29,826 nucleotides of DNA from the IMG/VR virus record IMGVR_UViG_3300035703_000332, positions 1 to 29,826 of that record. One strand, 5' to 3'. The DNA is from a virus. Under the pieces are notes generated by a model. It was not told the origin of the DNA and searched no databases. It saw nothing but the letters and a program-made list of their open reading frames with translations. This document shows positions 23,077 through 28,974 of this stretch, piece by piece. Within the stretch, counting starts at the first letter, position 1, and every line of letters starts with the position of its first letter. The position numbers and the translations under genes were made by a program.

Positions 23077-23832
23077 TCAGCCTTCCACTTCCCGGATGTT
23101 CCGGATCATCGATCGCTTCAGATCGTCGTTGAACTCCATCCGGAAGAGGCTCTGGATCGACGAGTCCTTGACGGCGTGCGGCAAGACGAACGCCTCACCG
23201 GTGCGGGTTGCGACCGCGTTCCAGCGGCCGTCAGGCGTCTCCCGTGGTTGTGCGAGCCGCACCGACTTGACGTGCACTTCGCCGTCGATGAGCTCGTACT
23301 CGGCTCGCAGCCACAACCTGACCATGGTCACCTTGCTTCCGAACGGCGTGACCACCTTTTGCGACAGCTTGCACTCGTTGATCGTGATCCACACCCAGGT
23401 GCCGCTGTTTCTGCGCCGCTCCGCTTCTCTTCGTGAGCGTTCTTCCCTCTCGGCAGCTTGTCGCTGTTTCGTGGCTTCGCGCTCAGCAGATCGCTTCGCG
23501 TGCTGTTCCGCCTTTCTCTTCCTCTTCTCGATGTTCAGCAACTCTGCTCGTTCGACGTTGCGATTCCATGCATCCTTGAAGCTCTTCCAGCGATCGGCGA
23601 ACCATCCGAGCAGGATGTCGCGTTCGGCATGCTCGGGCGTCGGTGGCGTCGCGGCGGGAACTGGCCGGAACGCCAGGCCATTGGCCTTCGCGGCGGATCG
23701 CCACTGGTTTCCGTCGCGCGACAGGTCATCCGACGGAGAGAGGCGTCCGTCGGACGCCATCGCCTTGATCGTCGCCACGTCATGCGGGCCGCTTGTCGCG
23801 CCGCCGGGCTTCCTCACGTAGTAGCCGTTCAT
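23077..23832 (-). CDS. GYF_2 (DUF4339)-type protein with coiled coil, moron candidate
   Basis: 251 residues on the minus strand from ATG 23832 with GGAGG six bases upstream. Residues 1-55 match the GYF_2 pattern: YYVRKPGGATSGPHDVATIK, a DGRLSPSDDLSRDGNQWRSA turn, and AKANGL. A loop of about 30 residues (PVPAATPPTPEHAERD) leads to a long charged helix with Lys/Arg/Glu/Ala (LLNIEKRKRKAEQHAKRSAE; ATKQRQAAEREERSRREAER; about 93-140). The last 110 residues look like a compact beta domain (WVWITINECKLSQKVV; MVRLWLRAEYELIDGEVHVK; GEAFVLPHAVKDSS). GYF_2 modules occur in planctomycete membrane and secreted proteins. Strand reversal between tail and integrase genes suggests expression in the lysogen. 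Confidence 0.85.
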   Translation of the reverse strand: MNGYYVRKPGGATSGPHDVATIKAMASDGRLSPSDDLSRDGNQWRSAAKANGLAFRPVPAATPPTPEHAERDILLGWFADRWKSFKDAWNRNVERAELLNIEKRKRKAEQHAKRSAEREATKQRQAAEREERSRREAERRRNSGTWVWITINECKLSQKVVTPFGSKVTMVRLWLRAEYELIDGEVHVKSVRLAQPRETPDGRWNAVATRTGEAFVLPHAVKDSSIQSLFRMEFNDDLKRSMIRNIREVEG

Positions 23833-23922
23833 GTCGATCCTCCGGAGCAGGGGCCATCGACGAGACTAGCGTCGCCCGCGCAGATCACCTCGATAAATGT
23901 TTGCAATCGACAAGATTTACCC

Positions 23923-24144
23923 TTACAGTGGGGGCGGCTTCCGCTTCGTGGGACGCCCTCGTCGACGAGGCTTGGCAAGCGTCCGGACCTGGTCGTCGGA
24001 CCACAGAAACGTCCGTCCCGCGACGAGCGCGGGGCGAAGGCCGGCGGATTTCGCGCGCTGCAGGACGGCCTGCGTCGTGATCCCGAGCGCCAGCGCGACG
24101 TTTGATGTTGTCCTGAGTCCCCGCACGGGACGTTGGTATAGCAC
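23923..24144 (-). CDS. Excisionase-like helix-turn-helix protein
   Basis: 73 residues on the minus strand if started at GTG 24144, where GCGGAAAG lies just upstream. GTG 24126 or 24171 are alternatives. The core TTSNVALALGITTQAVLQRA, then KSAGLRPALVAGRTFLWSDD and QVRTLAKPRRRGRPTKRKP, is a MerR/excisionase-type winged helix: helix-turn-helix, a wing carrying G-R-T-F-L-W, then a basic tail. Its location 63 bases from the divergently transcribed integrase fits an excisionase (Xis/Cox) or small regulator of the integration genes. Which of these it is cannot be told from sequence. Confidence 0.7.
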   Translation of the reverse strand: MLYQRPVRGLRTTSNVALALGITTQAVLQRAKSAGLRPALVAGRTFLWSDDQVRTLAKPRRRGRPTKRKPPPL

Positions 24145-24207
24145 CTTTCCGCAGGTTGCGGATCGGGTCACGCACACGGACGTGCACAGTTCCGAGGAAC
24201 CCCGGGT

Positions 24208-25086
24208 TTGCACGAGTCCGTACCAGGATGGGTCGACCGGATGGTCGCGCTCGACTACGCGGAGCAGCACGTCGCGCACTGCCGACGGGCAGTCGAGATG
24301 CTCTACCTCGCCAGCGGCGCGACGCACCCGTCGGATATCACCGCCGACGAGCTCGAGCGATGGCTGGACGCGCAGCCGAGCCCGAAGACCGCGGCCAACC
24401 GACGCTCCTACGTCGGCGCCTACCTCGACTGGTGCATGGGCCGCGGCCTCGTCGAGCGCAACGTCGCCCGCGCCGTGCGCACGCGCAGGCCGCGGCCGGG
24501 GAAGGGCGCGGACCTCGTCCGTCAGGATCAGCTGAGCATGGTCGTTGCGCGCCTCGAACGGCAGCATGCGGAGTCTGGCGGCGACCGCAGGTGCACTGCG
24601 CTCTACCGCTCGCTTTGCTACCGATTCCTGTGGGCGACGATGATCCGCGTCTCGGAGCTGCACTCGATCACCTGGGAGGAGATCGACTTCGACGCGCGCA
24701 CGCTCCGCATGCGCATGGACAAGGCGCGCAGGGCGGACGCGATCCCGCTGTCGGACGATGCGATCGCGGTGCTGTGGCAGCTGCACGCAGGGCACGTGCC
24801 CATGCCGAGAAACCGTGGCGCAGGCATCACGTACGCGTTCCCGCTGAAGATCAGCGCACACACCCTGCATGCGGATTTCAAGGCGGTCGGCGTCGATGGG
24901 CGCGGCGCGTTCCATCGGCTCCGCAAGGGAGCGATCACCGCATGCATCGAGGCAGGCGTGCCGGTGCATCTGCTTGCCAAGCTGAGCCGCCACGCGAACG
25001 TCTCCGTGCTGGTGCAGAGTTACTACGTGGCCTCTGACCCGCTGCTGCGCGACGCGCAACGCGCGCTGCGGCTTGGGGTTGCGTGA
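24208..25086 (+). CDS. int: Tyrosine recombinase / phage integrase
   Basis: 292 residues from TTG 24208, preceded by GAGGAA at 24194-24199. Residues 1-95 are the SAM-like core-binding domain (PGWVDRMVALDYAEQHVAHC; ERWLDAQPSPKTAANRRSYV). The catalytic domain holds all the expected residues: Arg147 (MIRVSELHSI), Lys172 (RMDKARRADAIPL), the His236-x-x-Arg239 box (FHRLRKGAITA), His262 (LSRHANVSVL) and the nucleophile Tyr in QSYYV (Tyr272 or 273). The protein is short because it lacks an N-terminal arm-binding domain, so it may be of the simple XerC/XerD-like size class. A hairpin follows its stop and a tRNA-like attP candidate lies 130 bases downstream. Confidence 0.93.
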   Translation: MHESVPGWVDRMVALDYAEQHVAHCRRAVEMLYLASGATHPSDITADELERWLDAQPSPKTAANRRSYVGAYLDWCMGRGLVERNVARAVRTRRPRPGKGADLVRQDQLSMVVARLERQHAESGGDRRCTALYRSLCYRFLWATMIRVSELHSITWEEIDFDARTLRMRMDKARRADAIPLSDDAIAVLWQLHAGHVPMPRNRGAGITYAFPLKISAHTLHADFKAVGVDGRGAFHRLRKGAITACIEAGVPVHLLAKLSRHANVSVLVQSYYVASDPLLRDAQRALRLGVA

Positions 25087-25110
25087 GCGCGCCGCCGCCG
25101 GAGGCAAAGG

Positions 25111-25147
25111 GCGAGCGGGAGAAATTTCGAGAAAATCTCCCGCTTGC
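25111..25147 (+). terminator. Hairpin after integrase gene
   Basis: GCGAGCGGGAGA (25111-25122) pairs with TCTCCCGCTTGC (25136-25147) over 12 positions, 11 Watson-Crick and one G-U, around a 13-base A-rich loop. It begins 24 bases after the integrase stop. No T run follows, so it may be a weak terminator, an mRNA stabiliser, or an inverted repeat for recombinase or accessory proteins next to the attachment site. Confidence 0.6.
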
Positions 25148-25216
25148 GCCCACGCACGTCCGAAAGTCGGTAAACGTACGCGCCGCCAGCGCCGCTCACG
25201 CATCCAACGATGCGAA

Positions 25217-25239
25217 TGGAGCCGAGGGGAGTCGACCCC
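25217..25239 (-). other. Candidate attP core (tRNA-Ala or tmRNA 3' end)
   Basis: On the minus strand this 23-base stretch ends CGACTCCCCTCGGCTCCA, which reads as the T-loop 3' part, T-stem 3' strand, acceptor 3' strand (CGGCTCC) and discriminator A of a tRNA or tmRNA. The U at the position expected for U70 of the acceptor fits the G3-U70 wobble pair of tRNA-Ala and tmRNA. The opening GGGG lacks the second T of TTCGA, so the identity with the host gene probably begins at TCGA. There is no other tRNA-like structure around it, so it is a fragment, as expected for an integrase crossover core. Host gene type is inferred. Confidence 0.75.
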
Positions 25240-25252
25240 AAGGCACGAGTGG

Positions 25253-25274
25253 GCTGGCCAGTGAGAGGGCCAGC
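25253..25274 (+). promoter_or_regulatory. Hairpin covering ribosome site of small ORF
   Basis: GCTGGCC (25253-25259), loop AGTGAGAG, GGCCAGC (25268-25274). The loop and right arm include GAGAGGG, the only ribosome-site-like sequence for the ATG at 25277, so the stem could hide the site. A reverse-complement copy of its GGCCAGTGAG occurs at 25346-25355. Confidence 0.5.
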
Positions 25275-25276
25275 AC

Positions 25277-25627
25277 ATGCAGCCTAGCGATGCAGCACCG
25301 TCTGAAACCAGCACGCACGCCCGAGAACTGACCGGGAACGAGCCCCTCACTGGCCCCGGCGCGCCGCCGCTGCATTCGGCCGCCGGGGCTTCTTCATCCG
25401 GGCCGCCCCTGGCGCTCCTCGGGCAGGGCGACTTCACCACCGAGCTCCACGGCGACGAGCCATGGTTCCCATCGGCGGTCGCCGCCTGCGCGGCCGGGCT
25501 GGCCATCGTCGCGGCCGCCCTCCTCGCCAACCACGTCCATCCAAGGCCGGGCGCCGACGCTCCGCCGACCACGCCAGGACCGCTCAGCGGCGGTCCTGGC
25601 GTTTCCGTTTCCGCCAGCAACCACTGA
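25277..25627 (+). CDS. Small proline/glycine-rich single-span membrane protein, uncertain
   Basis: 116 residues from ATG 25277. The N-terminal 65 residues are Pro/Ser/Ala-rich and disordered. One hydrophobic stretch, AVAACAAGLAIVAAALLANHV (about residues 68-88; 20 of its 21 residues are hydrophobic or small), could span a membrane, and a Pro/Gly tail follows. The last 50 bases contain a strong terminator (25571-25604), which is odd for a coding region. The ORF fills the gap between attP and the recombination genes but has low-complexity composition, and no family is recognised. It may be a real lysogeny-associated membrane peptide or a fortuitous GC-rich reading frame. If it is not a gene, the stretch holds only the att-region hairpins and the terminator. 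Confidence 0.42.
   Translation: MQPSDAAPSETSTHARELTGNEPLTGPGAPPLHSAAGASSSGPPLALLGQGDFTTELHGDEPWFPSAVAACAAGLAIVAAALLANHVHPRPGADAPPTTPGPLSGGPGVSVSASNH
25571..25604 (+). terminator. Intrinsic-type terminator before the recombination operon
   Basis: A perfect 12-bp stem, ACGCCAGGACCG (25571-25582) with CGGTCCTGGCGT (25591-25602), and an eight-base loop, followed by TTTCCGTTT. This is the best terminator-like signal in the window. It would separate integration-region transcripts from the Sak4 operon starting at 25635. Confidence 0.75.
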
Positions 25628-25634
25628 GGCACCC

Positions 25635-26564
25635 ATGTTCAAGAAGGCAACCAAGAGCCAGTCACGACTCCGCGCGGCGCTGTTCGGCCCGAGCGGTTCA
25701 GGGAAGACGTTCACGGCCCTCCGCATCGCGACAGGGATCGGAGGCCGCATCGCGGTCATCGACACCGAGCGCTACAGCGCGGCGAAGTACGCCGACCGCT
25801 TCACCTTCGACAGCTGCGACCTCGCCGACCGGTCCATCACCGGCTATGTCGCGGCGATCACGGCCGCTGCGAACGCCGGCTACCAGGTGCTCGTCATCGA
25901 CTCCCTGAGCCACGGCTGGCAGGAGCTGATGGAACAGGTCGACAAGATCGCGAAGGCGAAGTACCGAGGCAATTCCTGGAGCGCATGGAGCGAGGCGACC
26001 CCACAGCAGCGGGCGCTCGTCGATGCGATCCTCCGGTACCCGGGGCACGTGCTCGCGACCATGCGGTCCAAGACCGAGTGGCAGACGACCAGCGACGCAG
26101 GCGGCAAGGCGCGCCCGGTTCGCGTCGGGCTTGCACCCGAGCAGGGCAAGGGCATTGAGTACGAGTTCGACCTGCTCATCGAGCTGAGCACCGAGCACGT
26201 CGCAAACGTCATCAAGGACCGCACCGGGCGCTACCAGGACAAGCTCATCGAGCTGCCAGGCGAGCCGTTCGGGCGCGAGCTGGCGGCATGGCTCTCCGAC
26301 GGCGAACCGGCCGCGCCGCTTCCCTACACGGACGTGTCGCCCGGGGACGCCGACGAGATCGACGCGGTCGGCGAAGAGCTCGCGCGGCTCCTCACGCAGA
26401 TGGGGCAGGCGGCGACGCTCGCCGCGGTCGTCGAGGCCAGCCGCAAGCGCGTCGGGGAGGACCGGTCGGCGATCGCCGCCGACCTCGGCAAGGCGCTGCG
26501 CGAGGCCAAGGCAAAGGTCGCTTCGGAAGTGGGCGCGACGGTCGCGCCCATGGACAGGTTCTGA
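25635..26564 (+). CDS. Sak4-type single-strand annealing/RecA-fold ATPase
   Basis: 309 residues from ATG 25635. An AAA/RecA-fold nucleotide-binding protein of the phage Sak4 class, which promotes single-strand annealing together with an SSB. Walker A GPSGSGKT (residues 18-25), an IAVIDTERYSA strand at about 38-48, Walker B YQVLVIDSLSHGW (about 83-95), and a conserved LATMRSKTEW segment that serves as the sensor strand. The region VRVGLAPEQGKGIEYEFDLL matches the usual G..PeqGkgieyEfD motif of this family. The C-terminal 90 residues form an extra Ala-rich helical domain ending PMDRF. It heads the operon with an SSB-like and a Gp157-like gene, which matches the usual cassette. Confidence 0.9.
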   Translation: MFKKATKSQSRLRAALFGPSGSGKTFTALRIATGIGGRIAVIDTERYSAAKYADRFTFDSCDLADRSITGYVAAITAAANAGYQVLVIDSLSHGWQELMEQVDKIAKAKYRGNSWSAWSEATPQQRALVDAILRYPGHVLATMRSKTEWQTTSDAGGKARPVRVGLAPEQGKGIEYEFDLLIELSTEHVANVIKDRTGRYQDKLIELPGEPFGRELAAWLSDGEPAAPLPYTDVSPGDADEIDAVGEELARLLTQMGQAATLAAVVEASRKRVGEDRSAIAADLGKALREAKAKVASEVGATVAPMDRF

Positions 26565-26582
26565 GATCCAAAGGAGATCCCA

Positions 26583-27053
26583 ATGTTCAAGTGGACGCAG
26601 ATGGAGGACGGCCCGGGCCCGCGCGAGCGCATCCCGGCGGGCAAGCACACGGTGAAGATCGTCGACGTGATCGGCGAGGGCCGCTCGGGGCCATTCATGT
26701 CGCGCGACGGGGCAAAGCAGGTCCTGCTGGTGATGCAGGACGCGCAGCAGCGCGAGGCGACCCAGATGCTCACGCTCAGCGAGAAGGCCGCATGGGTGGT
26801 CAGGGGGCTCGTCCAGGCGTGCACTCCGCCGTTCAACCTCGAGGCGATGGAGCGCGCGGGGATCGAGCTCGCGCACTTCGCCAACGTCGAGTGGGCCAAG
26901 CTGCAGCTCGTCAACCGCAGCGTCCCGATCGACCTTGAGTACGAGAAGGGCAACGACGGCAAGGAATATCCGCGCGTGCGCTTCCTGCGACCGGCCCCGG
27001 CCACGGACGCCGCGCCGGTCGCGGCCACCCCCGCCGAGCACATCCCGTTCTGA
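26583..27053 (+). CDS. SSB-like / DUF669-type protein
   Basis: 156 residues from ATG 26583, preceded by AAAGGAG. The N-terminal 70 residues are beta-rich with the OB-like run AGKHTVKIVDVIGEGRSGPF, MSRDGAKQVLLVMQDAQQRE and ATQMLTLSEKAAWVVRGLVQ, and the C-terminal third includes VPIDLEYEKGNDGKEYPRVR. It ends PAEHIPF, which matches the -IPF tip by which bacterial SSBs recruit partner proteins, although the acidic residues before it are few. Phage DUF669 proteins sit in the same cassette position and act as SSB-like partners of Sak-type annealases. Binding of single-stranded DNA is inferred. Confidence 0.78.
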   Translation: MFKWTQMEDGPGPRERIPAGKHTVKIVDVIGEGRSGPFMSRDGAKQVLLVMQDAQQREATQMLTLSEKAAWVVRGLVQACTPPFNLEAMERAGIELAHFANVEWAKLQLVNRSVPIDLEYEKGNDGKEYPRVRFLRPAPATDAAPVAATPAEHIPF

Positions 27054-27069
27054 ATCCGAGGAGGACACC

Positions 27070-27588
27070 ATGGCAACGCTGTACGAGATCACGGACGACA
27101 TGAAGGCCCTCGCCGAGCTCCTCGGCGAGGTGGACGGCGACATCAGCGACCCTCGGGTCGCGGCGGCGGTCGAGGAGTGGTTTGCCGAGACCGACCGGGA
27201 CTTCCGCAGGAAGGCGGACGGCTACGCGGCGTTCATCTTCGAGCTCGAGGCCCGGGCGAAGGCGCGCAAGGAGGAGGCCGACCGGCTGGCCCTGCGAGCG
27301 AAGGTCGACCGCGCCACGGCCGACTTCCTGCGCGAGCGGCTCAAGCGCACGATGCAGGAGCTGGGGATCAAGTCCGTCGAGACGGACCGCTTCAAGGTCG
27401 GCGTGCAGGGCAACGGCGGCCTCCAGCCGCTCGAGCTTGACATCGCCGACGCCAGGCAGCTCCCCGAGTGGGCGCAGGCCATCGAGGTGTCGGCGAACCG
27501 CGAGGCGATCCGCGCGCGGATCGACGCCGGCGAGGAGATCCCGTTCGCACGGCTGCTGCCGCGAGGCACGCGCCTTTCCATCCGCTGA
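27070..27588 (+). CDS. Siphovirus Gp157-like protein
   Basis: 172 residues from ATG 27070, with GAGGAGG about seven bases upstream. The sequence begins MATLYEITDDMKALAELLGE, followed by a segment with AAAVEEWFAETDRDFRRKAD, and a long coiled coil ELEARAKARKEEADRLALRA continuing to FLRERLKRTMQELGIKSVET. The C-terminal part VQGNGGLQPLELDIADARQL and RLLPRGTRLSIR is beta-rich. This arrangement is that of the Siphovirus Gp157 family (PF05565), found in phage replication and recombination modules and linked in some hosts to phage resistance. Length is typical. Exact molecular role unknown. Confidence 0.88.
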   Translation: MATLYEITDDMKALAELLGEVDGDISDPRVAAAVEEWFAETDRDFRRKADGYAAFIFELEARAKARKEEADRLALRAKVDRATADFLRERLKRTMQELGIKSVETDRFKVGVQGNGGLQPLELDIADARQLPEWAQAIEVSANREAIRARIDAGEEIPFARLLPRGTRLSIR

Positions 27589-27597
27589 GGAGGACAC

Positions 27598-28974
27598 ATG
27601 ATCGCACCGAAGGTTCACATGATCGAGATCGACCGGATCGAGCCGAGCGACAGCAATCCGCGCATGGCCGAATGCGAGCGCGAGGACGAGCTGCAGGCGC
27701 TTGCGGCCGACATGAAGGCGCACGGCCAGATCCAGCCGATCGGCGTGAAGGAAGTTCCCGGAAGCCAAGCAGAGCGGTTCCGGGTGGTGTTCGGTTCGCG
27801 GCGCCTGAAGGCGGCGCGGATCGCAGGGATGCTCTTCGTCTCCGCGGTGGTGCTGCCGCCGATGGCCGACGAGGTGGCGATCGCGGCCGCGGAGAACATC
27901 CACCGTCGGGCGATGAACCCGTACGAGGAGCTGCTTGCGGTCGAGATGGTCGCCAACCGGCGCTTCGATGGCCTGACCGGCGCCGAGCTTCACCGGGCGA
28001 TCGGCGAGGAGCTCGGCCGGAGCGCCTCCTGGGTGCGGGACCGGATCTTCCTCGGGCGGCTCTGCCCGGCTGCACGGGAGATGGTGATCGACGGCCGGCT
28101 TCCCATCGCGCACGCGCGCGAGCTGGCGAAGGTGGCCGACCACGAGCGCCAGGAGCGAATCCTCGGCTACGGCCCGCTCTCGCTCGAGGCGATGCGCGAC
28201 GAGTGCAATCGGGTCGGCCTTCCGCTGGCGCAGGTCCCGTGGGCGCTCGATGCCAAGGGCGTGGCCAGAAAGGTCCCGTGCACCACCTGCCCGAACTACT
28301 CGCCGAACGCCGAGGCGTCCGGTCTGTTCGAGCACGACGGCATGGAGGACCGGATCAAGGGAGAGCATTGCCTCGACCAGCGCTGCTACACGGCGAAGTA
28401 CCAGGCGGCGCAGAAGTCGCTCGAGGCGATCCGCGACGGCGCATCGGCCGAGTCGGCCCCGCGCTGGCTGCGCGCCGAGGTGGCCGCGCAGGCCGCCGAG
28501 CGGGCGCAGAAGCCAACGGCGAAGCCGAAGGCCCCGTCGAAGGACGAGGCAGAGGCGCTCCGCAGGCGGCAGGAGGAACGTGCCGCCGAGCTGGAGCGGG
28601 TTCGCAAGGCCGAGGAGGCCTTCGACCGGGCTTTCGACAAGGCGGTCCGGGCGCAGCCAGGCGTCGGCGCGATGCTGTTCCTGCTCGACATGTGCAAGCC
28701 GGCTTGGCTCAACGGCAAGCCGACCCGCGCGGGGAGCAGGCTCCTTTCGGCGGTGACGTCAGGCGTCACCACGGAGGCGCTCGATGCGCTGGCTGCAGAG
28801 GAGGCCGGTGGGTGGACACCTTCCTCGAGCCTGCGCGCGCTCGTCCGGCTGTCGCCGGGGTCAGAGGCCCGCGCGGCCATGCTGCAGGCGTTCGTGAAGG
28901 ATCTCGCGGGCCTTGGCGATCACCCAGGCGCACCGCCAGCGATCAGCACCGGCAAGAAGGGAGGCAAGCGATGA
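27598..28974 (+). CDS. ParB-like protein with four-cysteine cluster
   Basis: 458 residues from ATG 27598 with GAGGA seven bases upstream. Residues 1-110 form a ParB/Srx-type domain: IDRIEPSDSNPRM, LAADMKAHGQIQPIGVKE, and the GSRRLKAARIAGM box at 66-78 (in place of the typical GxRR), and AENIHRRAMNPYEE. A helix-turn-helix and linker follow (LGRSASWVRDRIFLGRLCP). Four cysteines at 228, 231, 258 and 263 (PCTTCPNY; HCLDQRCYTAKY) form a zinc-like cluster, as in PRTRC-type and phage ParB proteins. The rest is coiled coil and basic tail (KKGGKR). It may take part in partitioning of the phage genome as a plasmid, or in nuclease or regulatory action. It overlaps the next gene by four bases. Confidence 0.85.
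   Translation: MIAPKVHMIEIDRIEPSDSNPRMAECEREDELQALAADMKAHGQIQPIGVKEVPGSQAERFRVVFGSRRLKAARIAGMLFVSAVVLPPMADEVAIAAAENIHRRAMNPYEELLAVEMVANRRFDGLTGAELHRAIGEELGRSASWVRDRIFLGRLCPAAREMVIDGRLPIAHARELAKVADHERQERILGYGPLSLEAMRDECNRVGLPLAQVPWALDAKGVARKVPCTTCPNYSPNAEASGLFEHDGMEDRIKGEHCLDQRCYTAKYQAAQKSLEAIRDGASAESAPRWLRAEVAAQAAERAQKPTAKPKAPSKDEAEALRRRQEERAAELERVRKAEEAFDRAFDKAVRAQPGVGAMLFLLDMCKPAWLNGKPTRAGSRLLSAVTSGVTTEALDALAAEEAGGWTPSSSLRALVRLSPGSEARAAMLQAFVKDLAGLGDHPGAPPAISTGKKGGKR

Noticed and set aside
24108-24142. Possible sigma70 promoter TTGTCC ... TATAGC for integrase
   Set aside because: The spacer is 23 bases, too long for a standard promoter, and planctomycete promoters may differ.
24156-25037. 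Plus-strand frame overlapping the integrase
   Set aside because: Frameshifted reading of the integrase with Arg/Pro/Ala-rich shadow composition; the integrase frame has all catalytic residues.
23923-25632. 569-codon minus frame through attP region and integrase
   Set aside because: Only its last 73 codons (from about 24144) have HTH character; the upstream part is the antisense shadow of the integrase and has no gene-like features.
25698-28368. Long minus-strand frames opposite the recombination and ParB genes
   Set aside because: Antisense shadows of the Sak4, SSB-like, Gp157 and ParB genes, each of which has recognisable motifs and ribosome sites.
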